From NCBI GenBank assembly GCA_963841815.1, contig CAWJEE010000009.1:1-64000 (forward strand): 64,000 bases of DNA, given 5' to 3'. Under the pieces are notes generated by a model. That model was not told the DNA's origin and did no database searches. It saw nothing but the letters and a program-made list of their open reading frames with translations. The stretch comes from JAOUJD01 sp963841815. GTDB taxonomy: Bacteria; Pseudomonadota; Gammaproteobacteria; Burkholderiales; Burkholderiaceae_F. The position numbers and the translations under genes are program-made. This document shows, piece by piece, positions 19,236 through 29,097 of this stretch. Numbering within the stretch: position 1 is the stretch's first letter; the number at the start of each line of letters is the position of its first letter.

Positions 19236-19790
19236 ATGAGCGACGTCACCATCCTGTTGAGGCGTGCCGCAACGGACGATCGCGCGGCGATCGACGAACT
19301 CTTCGCGCTGCTCTACGACGATCTCAACCGGATGGCGCGCGCCCGGCTGGCGGACAACCGGCCGATCACGCTGCTCGACACCACTTCACTCGCGCACGAG
19401 GCGTATCTGCGCCTGCGCAGCGCGGAGCGCATCGACATCGAGAATCGCGCGCACTTTCTCGCGTACGTTTCACAGGTGTTGCGCGCGATCATCGTCGACT
19501 TCGCGCGGCGCCGCCGCGCGGCGCGCCGCGGCGGCGATCAGGCCCGCATCAGCCTGGACACGGACCTGGCCGACTCGATCGGCGACGCCGACAGCGAGGT
19601 CGAACAGATCAACGACGCGCTCGAAGTTCTCGACAAGTCGGACCCGCGACTTCGTCGGGTCGTCGAGATGCGCTACTTCGGCGGAATGACCGACGGAGAG
19701 ATCGCCGAATCGCTCGGGGTGACCTCGCGCACCATCAGCCGGGACCTGGCGCGCGCCCGGCTGCTGCTTTCCGTCGAGATGAAGTCCTGA
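19236..19790 (+). CDS. ECF sigma factor (TIGR02999/ECF43-like)
   Basis: A 184-residue sigma-70 family factor. Region 2 is in residues 15-80 (ELFALLYDDLNRMARARLA, then LAHEAYLRLR and RAHFLAYVSQVLRAIIVDFARRR) and region 4 at about 125-180 (VVEMRYFGGMTDGEIAESLG, helix-turn-helix SRTISRDLARA). The early motif and lack of an obvious anti-sigma gene fit the ECF group usually encoded next to Ser/Thr kinases. Here the kinase gene starts 34 bp downstream, so kinase and sigma factor are probably co-transcribed and functionally linked. Confidence 0.9.
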   Translation: MSDVTILLRRAATDDRAAIDELFALLYDDLNRMARARLADNRPITLLDTTSLAHEAYLRLRSAERIDIENRAHFLAYVSQVLRAIIVDFARRRRAARRGGDQARISLDTDLADSIGDADSEVEQINDALEVLDKSDPRLRRVVEMRYFGGMTDGEIAESLGVTSRTISRDLARARLLLSVEMKS

Positions 19791-19823
19791 GCGTGTCGCG
19801 ATCGCGACCCGGATTGCGTCTTG

Positions 19824-22799
19824 ATGGCCGGAGACGATGCGTCCATGAAAAGGGCCAGGCCTGCCCTCTCGGTCGACGACTGGATCCGGCTCAATCGGTT
19901 GCTGGAGCAGGGTCTCGACCTCGACGAGAGTGAGCGCGCGTCCTGGCTCGAGCGGCTGACCGCCGAAGCCGCGAACGTGCGGGAAGTGCTATTCGAGTTG
20001 ATCGGACAGGCGTCCGCCAGCGCGAGTGCGCAAGACTCCATCCGGCCGATCGCGATCGCACGCGTGGCCGCGGACGCGCTGGCCGCCCTGCATCCGGACC
20101 ACCCTGGACACCAGGTCGGCCCGTGGCGCCTCGAGCGGCTGATCGGCGAGGGCGGCATGGGGTCCGTCTGGCTCGCGGAGCGCGCCGACGGCGTCATGCG
20201 CCGAACTGCCGCCCTAAAGCTGCCACGGTCCGAGTGGGTGGACCGCGGCCTGGGCGAGCGCATCGCGCGCGAGCAGGCGATACTCGCGCGCCTGCAGCAC
20301 CCGAACATCGCCGTGCTGTACGACGCCGGGGTGACGGCCGAAGGCCGGCCGTTCCTCGCGCTCGAGTACGTCGAAGGCCAACCGATCGACGCCTACTGCA
20401 GCAAGCGGCGCCCCGACCTGCGGTCACTGCTTCAGCTCTTCCTCCCGATCGTGCGCGCCGTGGCCTATGCGCACTCGCGGCTCATCGTTCACCGCGACAT
20501 CAAGCCGGGCAACATCCTCGTCACGCCGGACGGGCAACCGAAGTTGCTCGACTTCGGCGTTTCCAAGCTGATCGAAGGCGAGCAAGCCGCCGCGGAACAG
20601 ACCGCGCTGACGCAGGTCGCCGGCCGCCCGCTGACCCTTCCGTATGCCGCGCCAGAGCAGTTGCGCGGGTCTTCCGTCACTGTTTCCTTCGACATCTACG
20701 CGCTCGGAGTCGTGCTCTTCGAGCTCGCGACCGGAACGCGCCTGTACCGATCGACCACCCCGCACGCGCTGGAGCAGGAGATCCTCGCGGGAGACCTGCG
20801 CCGACCGAGCGACGCGGCGAGCGACCGGCGCCGCGGGCACGAGTTGCACGGCGACCTCGACGCCATCATTCTCAACGCACTGAAGAACCAACCCGAGGAG
20901 CGCTACGCGAGCGCAGCCGCCCTGGCCGACGACATCGAGCGCCACCTCGCTGGACAGCCGGTGGAAGCGCGTCCGTACAGCGTCGCGTATCGCCTGCGGA
21001 AGTTCGCTGCGCGGCACCGGATCCCGGTCGTGGCCGCCGCGTCGGTCGTGCTCGCGCTGGGTGCGGGCGCCGGCCTCGCCCTCTGGCAGGCGACCATCGC
21101 CCGCGAGCAGGCGGCCGAAGCGACAGCGCTCAACACGTTTGTCTTTTCACTGATCAAGCACGCGGATCCCTACGCGTCGCAGCAGTCGCGGCAAGCCGAC
21201 CTCGTCATGCTTGCCACGATCGAGGAACGCATCGACCGGAGTCTTTTCGGCTTGCCGGCACAGCGGCTGCGCCTGCGCGTGACGCTCGGCGAGGCCTACC
21301 GCAACCGGGGCCAGATGATCGCGGCCGAGCGGGCATACAGACGCGCCATCGACGATTCCGGCGCGGACGTGCCGGCCGATGATCTGCATCTGCTGCAAGC
21401 CCACGTGCGCGCGGCCGATCCCATGCTGATCGCGTCGATGCAGGACGCGCATCGCCTGGTCCGCGCCATCGAGATGCTGCGGACGAAGGGTTCCGCCGGC
21501 GCGGAACTGCTGATCGACGCGCTGATCAACCGGCACGTCCTCAGCGAAGAATTCGGAGTCCCGGCGTTCACGACGGTGGCAAATCGCTTCGACGCGCTGG
21601 GCGAGGCGCTCGACGTCGCCACCCGTCAGTTCGGCGAAGGCACCAATCCGTACCTCCGGGCGCTCCTGCCGTATGCACTGCTGGTCGACGAAGCCGGCGA
21701 TCGCAATCGGGCGAGGGAGATGATCGAGGAGGGAGTGCTCCAGGCCCGGCAACGCCTGGAGAACTACTCCGCCTCGGAGGAGTACCGAAACCTCGAAGCG
21801 GCGCATTACGCCTACCTGTGCGGGACGGAGCGCGCACAGGAGGGCGCGGCCGGGTTGTGGCAGGCGTTCGAGTTCGTGCGTGCGCACCACGACGAAGCGA
21901 GCCTTCAGATGGAGCGGACTTACGCCGCCCTCGCTCTGTGCTACGACCGCATCGGAGACTCCTCCAGCATGGGGTTCCTTCGAGCGGCATACGACGTGGC
22001 GGCGACACGCGAGCCGCCGCCGTCGTTGCAGTTGATGCGCCGGGGCGCCCGTGCGATGGACTCGGCCGTCCACCTCAAGGACGTCGAGACCGCACTGGAG
22101 TATCGAGGCAAGGCCATCGAGAACGCAGCGGCCGTCGCCGATCCGGTCCTGCGCGCGAAACTCTCCCGCCCGATCGAGCTGAGCGACGTGTGCCTGCTCC
22201 ATGAATCGGGCAAGCAGGACGAGGCGGAGCGTGCCGCAAGGGAAGCGCTCCGCCCGTGGCAGGAACAGCCGGGCGCCCGCCTCACGTACCCGGAAGTCAT
22301 GGCGCTGCTCTGTCTCAGCTATGCACAGCGGGAGCTCGGCCGGTACGACGATGCGGCGCGAACCGCGCAGGATCTCCTCGAGCGCTGCCGTGACTACGGG
22401 GAGTCCGGGGTCCCGCGATGCCGCAACCGGGGTGCGCTGGCGCTCGCGCGCGCGCGGCTCGACAGCGGGAACGCAGGCGAAGCGCTCGCGATCCTCGAAG
22501 AGCGGTTGAAACTGCCGCTCCGCAGGGACCTCAACCCCGACTCGGCGCTCGCGCGCGGCCGCGCGCTGCTCGAAGTCGGTCGCATCGCGGAGTCGACGGT
22601 GCTGCTGAAGAGGTTGCAGGACCATTGGCGAGCATCGCTGACGCCCGATAGCGCATTTGCGGCCGAGGCGGACTTCTGGCTCGGGCGGGCCTACGTCGCG
22701 TCCGGCGATCCGCGCGGGCACGCGCTGGTGACGGAGGCGAGGCGCAAGCTGGCCGCCTCTCCGCTGGCTTCGCACCGCAAGCTCGCCGCCGGCGGATGA
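19824..22799 (+). CDS. Transmembrane Ser/Thr protein kinase with TPR-like sensor domain
   Basis: About 991 residues. The kinase domain spans roughly 100-375, with glycine loop IGEGGMGSVW (~108-117), catalytic Lys in TAALKLPR (~132), HRDIKPGN (~223-230), DFGVSK (~243-248) and AAPEQL. One transmembrane helix follows (PVVAAASVVLALGAGAGLAL), and the C-terminal about 560 residues are helical repeats of TPR type (AERAYRRAIDDSG, NAGEALAILEERL), presumably outside the cytoplasm. A TTG at 19821 could also be the start. The upstream ECF factor is a likely phosphorylation target or partner. The layout is the common ECF43-kinase pair. What it senses is unknown. Confidence 0.92.
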   Translation: MAGDDASMKRARPALSVDDWIRLNRLLEQGLDLDESERASWLERLTAEAANVREVLFELIGQASASASAQDSIRPIAIARVAADALAALHPDHPGHQVGPWRLERLIGEGGMGSVWLAERADGVMRRTAALKLPRSEWVDRGLGERIAREQAILARLQHPNIAVLYDAGVTAEGRPFLALEYVEGQPIDAYCSKRRPDLRSLLQLFLPIVRAVAYAHSRLIVHRDIKPGNILVTPDGQPKLLDFGVSKLIEGEQAAAEQTALTQVAGRPLTLPYAAPEQLRGSSVTVSFDIYALGVVLFELATGTRLYRSTTPHALEQEILAGDLRRPSDAASDRRRGHELHGDLDAIILNALKNQPEERYASAAALADDIERHLAGQPVEARPYSVAYRLRKFAARHRIPVVAAASVVLALGAGAGLALWQATIAREQAAEATALNTFVFSLIKHADPYASQQSRQADLVMLATIEERIDRSLFGLPAQRLRLRVTLGEAYRNRGQMIAAERAYRRAIDDSGADVPADDLHLLQAHVRAADPMLIASMQDAHRLVRAIEMLRTKGSAGAELLIDALINRHVLSEEFGVPAFTTVANRFDALGEALDVATRQFGEGTNPYLRALLPYALLVDEAGDRNRAREMIEEGVLQARQRLENYSASEEYRNLEAAHYAYLCGTERAQEGAAGLWQAFEFVRAHHDEASLQMERTYAALALCYDRIGDSSSMGFLRAAYDVAATREPPPSLQLMRRGARAMDSAVHLKDVETALEYRGKAIENAAAVADPVLRAKLSRPIELSDVCLLHESGKQDEAERAAREALRPWQEQPGARLTYPEVMALLCLSYAQRELGRYDDAARTAQDLLERCRDYGESGVPRCRNRGALALARARLDSGNAGEALAILEERLKLPLRRDLNPDSALARGRALLEVGRIAESTVLLKRLQDHWRASLTPDSAFAAEADFWLGRAYVASGDPRGHALVTEARRKLAASPLASHRKLAAGG

Positions 22800-22839
22800 C
22801 ACCGGGAGTACCGAGGCAGCCGCCTGAGTCCGCTCCGGC

Positions 22840-23355
22840 TCAGTCGCGCACCAGGTCGACCAGGTGCAGAGTCACGGCCAGCACGTGCAGTCCCATCAGG
22901 ACCGCGAACGCGCGCGCCGCGACGATGTGATGGCCGCGCCACAGCACCGCGGCGTCCGAGCCGCGTTCGAGGAACCACAGCGTGCCGCTCGCCGCCGCCG
23001 CGATCAGCGCGAGCAGCAGCAAGCCCTCGATCGTGGCGAACAGGCCTCCGCCCTCGCTGCCCGGACGCTGGCCCCTGAACACGCCGGCCAGGTCGGCGCC
23101 GATCGTCCCGAACTGCCCCGCCATCCACGGGAAGTAGAGCCGCCAGCGCCCGCCCACGGTGCACGCGGCGAGGTAGACGATCCCGAGCGGCAGCATCGCG
23201 AGCCCGAGCGCGACGTGGCCGAGGTTGAGCCAGCCGGGTTCTTCCGGCAGCGCGTGGTACAGCCCGATCCACGGGCTGCTCGCGAGCAGCCACGTGCACG
23301 CGAGCGCAATCAGCAGGTGCAGCGGGTTGTTGAGGCGGTCAAGCAGCGAGCGCAT
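22840..23355 (-). CDS. Cytochrome b561-type membrane protein
   Basis: 171 residues with four predicted transmembrane helices (about 12-29, 43-65, 108-128 and 145-168). Histidines at 13, 47, 142/143, 157 and 164 lie in or at the ends of helices as needed for b-type haem ligation (LHLLIALAC, LGHVALGLAM, HHIVAARAFAVLMGLHVLAV). It overlaps the hemG gene by 17 bp on the same strand, so the two are translationally coupled. An electron-transfer partnership with HemG is plausible but inferred only from this arrangement. Confidence 0.8.
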   Translation of the reverse strand: MRSLLDRLNNPLHLLIALACTWLLASSPWIGLYHALPEEPGWLNLGHVALGLAMLPLGIVYLAACTVGGRWRLYFPWMAGQFGTIGADLAGVFRGQRPGSEGGGLFATIEGLLLLALIAAAASGTLWFLERGSDAAVLWRGHHIVAARAFAVLMGLHVLAVTLHLVDLVRD

Positions 23356-23911
23356 CGGCCCGTTGCAGCGCGACGTCGGCGCCGGCAGTCAGTTGCGCGA
23401 CCTTGCCGGCGAACCGCGCGACCTCGTCCCAGTCGGTGAATTCCACCTTGGTGCTGAGGTCGGTCGGTCCCTTGTTGATCCACATGACGAGCCGCATCAT
23501 GTGCTTGTCGACCGGGCCGTAGCGCGAGTAGTCCAGCTCGCCCGCGAATACGCCCTGCAGCTTCGGTTTCCACGGCGACTGCGCGACCAACCGCTTCAGG
23601 TACGGATTGGTCTGCGGCGTGTTCTTCGCCGGCTTGCGCGCCACCAGGTTCACCGAGAAGAGCGCGCTCGGCTTGCTCTCGAGCAGCGCCTTGTTGGCGC
23701 GGATGAACTCGAGCACCGACGGGTGGTGCTTGCCGTGCTTGATGCTGACGCCGAGCACGATCGCGTCGTACGCCTTCAGGTCGACCGCGTGGCCCACGAG
23801 CGGCGCGACGTCGGCCTGCGCTCCGCGCTGCGCAAGGCTCGCCTGGATGCGTTCGCAGATCTTCTTCGACAGTCCGTAGGCGGAGGAATACAGCAGCAGG
23901 GTGCTGGCCAT
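23339..23911 (-). CDS. hemG: Menaquinone-dependent protoporphyrinogen IX dehydrogenase (flavodoxin-like)
   Basis: About 190 residues from the preferred ATG at 23911 (MASTLLLYSSAYG); an in-frame ATG at 23944 adds eleven residues without a flavodoxin pattern. The FMN-binding phosphate loop is SSAYGLSKK, the middle block is YDAIVLGVSIKHGKHH, and the C-terminal WINKGPTDLSTKVEFTDWDEVARFA is diagnostic for HemG. It oxidises protoporphyrinogen IX to protoporphyrin IX in haem synthesis and passes electrons to the quinone pool. A b561-type cytochrome gene overlaps its 3' end. Confidence 0.88.
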   Translation of the reverse strand: MASTLLLYSSAYGLSKKICERIQASLAQRGAQADVAPLVGHAVDLKAYDAIVLGVSIKHGKHHPSVLEFIRANKALLESKPSALFSVNLVARKPAKNTPQTNPYLKRLVAQSPWKPKLQGVFAGELDYSRYGPVDKHMMRLVMWINKGPTDLSTKVEFTDWDEVARFAGKVAQLTAGADVALQRADALAA

Positions 23912-24101
23912 GGGGAAGGCGTGTCCGGGAGGAGACCGGGGCACAGGCTAGCAACGCGGGCGGCGGGTTTGCTGACCAAGGTCAGCCGGCCACCCGCCGC
24001 GGCCCGGCGGCGACACGGGTGTTTGCTCTGGAACAGGGCCCGCGACTCCGCGGGCGCGGCACCGGCCCCGGCAGGCCGGAAGCGGCTGATACGCTCGCCG
24101 G

Positions 24102-25872
24102 ATGAACTCTCCATTCGTTGAACTCGGCCTGTCGAAAGAACTCGTCGAGGTGCTGACCGGGCTTGGCTACGAAGAGCCGACCCCCATCCAGAGCCAGTCG
24201 ATCCCGCCGCTGCTCGCCGGCAAGGACCTGCTCGGACAGGCGGCGACCGGAACCGGCAAGACGGCGGCCTTCGCGCTGCCGCTGCTGCAGCGCGCGCTGG
24301 CCGCGAACCGCAAGACGGGCGCGCCCGCCGTGCTCGTGCTGGTCCCCACGCGCGAACTCGCGATCCAGGTGGCGGAGGCCTTCCACAGCTACGGCGGCAA
24401 GCTCGGCGCCGTGGTGCTGCCGATCTACGGCGGCGCCGAGTTCGGGCGCCAGGTGCAGGCGCTGAAGCGCGGCGTGCACGCCGTCGTCGCCACGCCGGGC
24501 CGCGCGCTCGATCACATCCGCCGCGGCACGCTGAAGGTGGACGCGCTCGCGGCCGTCGTGCTCGACGAAGCCGACGAGATGCTGGACATGGGCTTCGCCG
24601 AGGACATCGAACTGATCCTCGACGCCACGCCGGCCGAACGGCAGACCGCGCTCTTCTCCGCGACGCTGCCGCCGCGCATCGCGGCCATCGCCGACAAGCA
24701 CCTGCGCGACCCGGTGCGCGTGCTCATCGCGCGCGAGAAGGCGACCAAGGGCACGATGCCGAGGGTGCGCCAGACCGCGTACATCGTGCAGCGCGCGCAC
24801 AAGGTGGCGGCGCTCGGGCGCGTGCTCGACCTCGAATCGCCAGCGCTCGCGCTCGTGTTCGCGCGCACCCGCACCGAGGTCGACGAACTGGCCGAGAAGC
24901 TGCGCGGACGCGGCTACCAGGTGGAACTGCTGCACGGCGGCCTGTCGCAGGACCAGCGCGACCGCGTGATGAAGCGCGTGCGCGCCGGCTCGGTCGACCT
25001 GCTGGTGGCGACCGACGTCGCCGCGCGCGGGCTCGACGTCGAGCACCTGTCGCACGTGGTCAACTTCAACGTGCCGTCGTCGCCCGAGTCGTACGTGCAC
25101 CGCATCGGCCGCACCGGGCGCGCCGGCCGCGAAGGCGTGGCGATCACGCTGGCCGAGCCGCGCGAGCACCGGCTGCTGCGCAACATCGAGCAGCTGACCA
25201 AGCAGAAGATCGACGTCGCGACGGTGCCCACACCGATGGACGTGCGCGCGCGCCGCCTCGACATGACGCGCGGCGCGCTGCGCGAGGCCCTCGAGGAAGG
25301 CGACCTCGACAGCTACCGCGTGGTCACCGACGCGCTGGCGAGCGAGTTCGATCCGATGGACGTGGCGGCGGCGGCGGTGAAGCTCGCGCACCGGACACTG
25401 CAGGCAGACGCCGCCCACGACGAGGAGCACATTCCGTCGATCGACCTGTCGCGCAAGGAACCGTGGTCGACGGGACCGCGCAAGGAGCACCGCGAGCGGG
25501 CACCGTACGAGCGTGGCGCGAAGGGCAGGCCCGGCCGCCGAGCGCGGCGACGAGCGCCGGCCCGCACCGGGCGCGATGCACGCGGCCGCCGGCAGCCGCC
25601 GCAAGCCGCCCGGCGCGGCGACGATGGTGCGCGTGTACATCAGCGCGGGCCGCAACGCCGGGCTGCGTCCCGCCGACCTCGTCGGAGCGATCGCCAACGA
25701 AGCGGGCGTCAGCGCGCGCGAGATCGGCGCGATCGAGATCGAGGAGCGCTTCTCGCTGGTGGAGATTTCCGACACGATCGCCGAGGACGTCGTGCGCGCG
25801 CTGCGCGGGACGTCGCTGCGCGGTCAGCGCGTGACGGTGCGGAAGGATCAGCCCAAGCGGTCGACGAAGTAG
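24102..25872 (+). CDS. DEAD-box RNA helicase with DbpA-type RNA-binding domain, frameshifted
   Basis: Q motif PTPIQSQSIP, Walker A AATGTGKT, LDEADEMLDMGF, SATLPP, and domain 2 ending HRIGRTGRAGREG. After about residue 470 the frame breaks near 25530. The other frame then gives MVRVYISAGRNAGLRPADLVGAI and VVRALRGTSLRGQRVTVRK, the DbpA/CsdA C-terminal RNA-binding fold, with the stop at 25872. Joined length is about 590 residues. Such helicases remodel structured RNA during ribosome assembly or mRNA decay. The linker is rich in Arg/Gly/Pro. A single indel in a C/G-rich run explains the break. Confidence 0.9.
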
Positions 25873-25893
25873 GCGCGGCCGGCCGGCCGCGGG

Positions 25894-26272
25894 CTACTTC
25901 GACGCCCGGTACATCACGTACACCGTGCCGAGTTCGTCGGGCAGGTGCTCGCCCCAGTGGTACGGTCGCGCCGGCTCGGCCCGGGCCGCGAAGTGCGTGC
26001 GCTGCGTCGGTCGATCGGACACGCGGGCGCTGAAGTTGACCGGCTGACCGGTCTTCGACTCGAACGAAATCACGTAGTACGACTGTCCGGTGTTCGGCGA
26101 CTTCTGCACGGTCAGCACGACGCCCAGGCGACCATCGCTGGTGATCACCGGCTTCGACTTGTCACCCACGGACCAGCGCGCATTCGGCCCCTTCGTGAGT
26201 TGCAGGACTTCCATGGCCGCGGCGGGCGACGGACAGGGCCAGCGCCATGGCGGCGAGTGCAGCGCGGAACAT
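25894..26272 (-). CDS. Small exported protein of unknown function, frameshift after signal peptide
   Basis: The mature part reads MEVLQLTKGPNARWSVGDK to VYVMYRASK (106 residues). Immediately upstream, one base out of frame, is MFRAALAAMALALSVA, a clear signal peptide, so I place the start at 26272. The mature domain has alternating beta-strand patterns (GRLGVVLTVQKSPNTGQSYYVISFES). I recognise no family or active-site motif. It converges with the helicase gene, with 21 bp between the two stops. Confidence 0.65.
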
Positions 26273-26466
26273 CGACGATCTCGTACGGAAGACGGATCCC
26301 GTTTCTAGCAAAGGAAGCGACCTCGAAGGAGCGCGGATCGCTCGGGATTTGCCCTGAGTCGGCGTCGCGGGGCAGACGTGCTACCGCGCGACGATGCCCG
26401 CAGTCCTTGCCCGGGCCGTCGCCTACACTCGCCGGCCGCTCACCACAACATGACAAAGGGGAACCC

Positions 26467-26847
26467 GTGATCGGATACGTCACCGTCGGAACCAACGACC
26501 TGCCGCGCGCCGCGGCCTTCTACGACGCCCTGCTCGCCGAGCTCGGCGCCAAGCGGCTGCTCGATCTGCCGCGCGGGCCGATGTGGGGCGTGTCGTGGGA
26601 CAAGCCCAGCCTCGCCGTGCTGACGCCGTTCGACGGCAAGCCGGCGACGGTCGGCAACGGCATGATGGTCGCCCTCGTGGTCGACTCGACCGAAAAGGTC
26701 GACCGCGTCCACGCGAAGGCGCTCGCGCTCGGCGGCAAGGACGAGGGTCCGGCCGGTCCGCGCAGCGATGGCTTCTATGCCGGCTACTTCCGCGACATGG
26801 ACGGCAACAAGCTGTGCGTCTTCTGCATCCCGCCGAAGAAGTCGTGA
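26467..26847 (+). CDS. VOC family (glyoxalase/bleomycin-resistance fold) protein
   Basis: 126 residues starting at a GTG (MIGYVTVGTNDLPRAAAFYD). The end, GFYAGYFRDMDGNKLCVFC, carries the conserved Asp-Gly-Asn turn of the VOC fold. Proteins of this size and pattern are usually annotated as glyoxalase-like and many have no known substrate. The start is fixed by the Lys/Gly-rich leader AAAGGGGAACCC just upstream, which includes AAGGGG as ribosome site. Confidence 0.88.
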   Translation: MIGYVTVGTNDLPRAAAFYDALLAELGAKRLLDLPRGPMWGVSWDKPSLAVLTPFDGKPATVGNGMMVALVVDSTEKVDRVHAKALALGGKDEGPAGPRSDGFYAGYFRDMDGNKLCVFCIPPKKS

Positions 26848-26905
26848 GCAACTGACGACGGCGCGGGTCCTGCCGCAGCGGGCCCCGCGACCGACGGCGC
26901 GCCGC

Positions 26906-27343
26906 CTACGGCGTGATCACCACCAGCACGTTGCAGGACGAGTGCTCGATCAGCGACGCCGAGGTCGAGCCGCGCCACCACCGGGCAGCCCAGCCCTTCA
27001 TGTGCTTGTGCCCGACGACGATCAGGTCGGCGTCGATCTTCTTCGCGTACTCGGTGATCTCCTGGACGGCGTCGCCGACCAGCATCTCGCCTTTCGCGAC
27101 GTGGCCGGCGTCCTTCAGCCGCCGCAGGCCGTCTTCGAGGATGGCCTTGAACCGCTGCTTGTCTTCCTCGTCGCGACCGCTGTCGTAGAAGCCGCCGTCG
27201 ACCGCAATGTAGACGGCCGGCGACGGCATCACCGCGATGAGGTACAGCTCCGCCTGGCTCCACTGCGCGACCTCGTGGCAGCCGAGCAGCGCCTTCTGCC
27301 CGGTTTCGGAACCGTCGTACGCCAGAAGAATGCGCTGGTACAT
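26906..27343 (-). CDS. Universal stress protein (UspA family)
   Basis: 145 residues from MYQRILLAYDGSETGQ. The ATP-binding type motif VVGHKHMKGWAARWWRGSTS lies near the C-terminus, followed by LIEHSSCNVLVV, the normal end of the family. The ATG at 27343 is the real start; a longer ORF through it merely fuses with the upstream MFS frame. It is a cytoplasmic stress or growth-arrest protein. The MFS gene lies about 100 bp upstream on the same strand. Confidence 0.92.
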   Translation of the reverse strand: MYQRILLAYDGSETGQKALLGCHEVAQWSQAELYLIAVMPSPAVYIAVDGGFYDSGRDEEDKQRFKAILEDGLRRLKDAGHVAKGEMLVGDAVQEITEYAKKIDADLIVVGHKHMKGWAARWWRGSTSASLIEHSSCNVLVVITP

Positions 27344-27441
27344 GGAAAGTCCCTTGGCACGGTGCGTGGATGAAGTCACCTTATCGCCTTGCCGCGAGGG
27401 TGTAAAGCGGGCACGTCCTGCGCGGGCGGACGCCGTCGGCA

Positions 27442-28672
27442 TCAGACGTGCACGGCCGGCGCGGCCGGCCGGCGCAGCAGCCAGATCACGATCGACAGGT
27501 TGAGCAGGTTCCACGCGATGCCGTTGATGAAGGCCGCGCGGTACGAGCCGGTGAGGTCGAACACCTCGCCCGACATCCAGCCGCCGAGCGCCATGCCGAA
27601 CAGCGTGGCCATCACGACGAGGCCGACGCGCGCGCCCGCTTCCTTCGGCGCGAAGTACTCGCGGATGATGATCGCGTAGCTCGGCACGATGCCGCCCTGG
27701 AACAGGCCGAACAGCGCCGAAATCACGTAGAGCGAAAACAGGCCGTCGAACGGCAGGTACAGCAGCAGCGCGATCGCCTGCAGCGAGGAGCCGAGCAGCA
27801 GCGTGCGCACGCCGCCGATGCGATCGGCGATCCAGCCCGACGCCAGCCGGCTGACGATGCCGAAGCCGAGCATCAGCGACAGCATCTGCGCGCCCGCCGC
27901 GGCGCCGTAGCCGAGGTCGCCGCAGTAGGCGACGATGTGGACCTGCGGCATCGCCATCGCCACGCAGCAGACGAGCGCCGGCGATCACCAGCAGCGTCTG
28001 CAGCGCGCGCGGCGACACGCCGAGCGACACGTGCGTGTCCCGCACCGCCCGCACGGCCGCGGTCGTGTGTCCGGCAGGCGAGCGGCGACGCAACGCAAGG
28101 GTCAGCGGCAGCATCGTGACCAGGCAGACGAGGCCGATCGCGATGTGCGTCTGGCGCCAGCCGATCGTCTCGATCAGGTGCTGCACGATCGGCGGCCATA
28201 CCGTGCCCGCGAGGTAGTTGCCGCAGGCGACGATCGACACGGCGAGCCCGCGGCGCCGCTCGAACCAGTGCGAGATGTCGGCGAGCAGCGGGCCGAACGT
28301 CGCCGAACTGCCGAGGAAACCGATCAGCAGGCCCTGTGCGAGTGCGTACATGAAGAGGCTCGGCGCGAGGCCCGCCAGCACGTACCCGGCGGCGAGCGCG
28401 AACGTCGCGCCGATCAGCGGCCGCGTCACGCCGTAGCGGTCGGTGAGCCGGCCCATCAGGATGCCGCCGAACCCGAAGCCGACCATGGTCAGCGTGTACG
28501 GCAACGAGGCCGAGCCGCGATCGACGCCGAAGTCCGCCTGCACGGTCGGCAGCGCCACGACGACGGACCACATGCCGATGCCGCCGAGCGTCGCCATCGC
28601 GAGCGTCGCCACGAGGCGCCACCAGGCGGTGGAACTGTCGATGACGTCCGAGGCGGCGGCAGTGGTGGACAC
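27442..28672 (-). CDS. MFS transporter (oxalate/formate antiporter-like), frameshifted
   Basis: About 410 residues with 12 predicted helices. The N-terminal half includes LATLGGIGMWSVVVALPTVQ-type helix 1 and the MFS loop GRLTDRYGVTRPL. The frame breaks near 27970 and resumes with PQVHIVAYCGDLGYG, RLASGWIADRIGG and REYFAPKEAG. The best start is probably the GTG at 28672 (VSTTAAASDV); an ATG at 28738 is possible. The substrate is not evident, but the arrangement of loops fits small organic-acid transporters. A 41-residue membrane peptide gene lies directly upstream. Confidence 0.82.
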
Positions 28673-28734
28673 GGGCGATGCGCGGTCAGGCGGGCCGGGG
28701 AGCGGGCAGCATACCGTCCGCGCTGCCTGCAGAG

Positions 28735-28860
28735 TCACGCGGCGACGCCTGCCACGAGGTCGACAACCGAGAGCAGGAAGGCGCTCTGCCCGAGCAACAC
28801 TCCGATCAGCAGCGCGGTCTCGAACGCGGCGAGCACGCGGTGCCGGTGTGGGACCGTCAT
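28735..28860 (-). CDS. 41-residue single-helix membrane protein
   Basis: The short frame starts at the ATG at 28860, preceded by a near-perfect Shine-Dalgarno (AAGGAGG, 5 bp spacing). It encodes MTVPHRHRVLAAFETALLIG and then a hydrophobic stretch (VLLGQSAFLLSVVDLVAGVAA), so one transmembrane helix with a basic cytoplasmic N-terminus. It ends 63 bp before the preferred MFS start and overlaps the alternative one, suggesting co-translation. I know no family. The ribosome site and hydrophobic pattern are the only evidence that it is expressed. Confidence 0.6.
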   Translation of the reverse strand: MTVPHRHRVLAAFETALLIGVLLGQSAFLLSVVDLVAGVAA

Positions 28861-28989
28861 GGTGAACCTCCTTCGAAACGATTGGATTGCAGGAGCGCGA
28901 AGGCTAGGCGGGCCGTGTAACCGGGGGATTTCGGCCGAGGGCTGGTTCGTATCCGTGTGTTGCGTTCAGGCGCGGCCGACTGAAAAGCA

Positions 28990-29015
28990 AACAGCCCGGC
29001 CGAAGCCGGGCTGTT
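28990..29015 (-). terminator. Terminator of small exported-peptide gene 1
   Basis: Perfect stem AACAGCCCGGC / GCCGGGCTGTT with a 4-base loop. Read on the minus strand it is followed by TGCTTTTC. The same hairpin, one bp longer, occurs after the second copy at 34117-34144. Confidence 0.85.
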
Positions 29016-29097
29016 GCTCTTGCTGAGTCCGTCCGCGCACGGCGGCGCAGGCAGGACCGGGCGCTGCGCCAGCCGATCGGCTGGACGGGCACGCCGG

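Noticed and set aside
26906..28738. 610-codon ORF that looks like an MFS-UspA fusion
   Set aside because: The frame joins the two genes only because the MFS gene has a frameshift near 27970; the UspA part has its own ATG at 27343.
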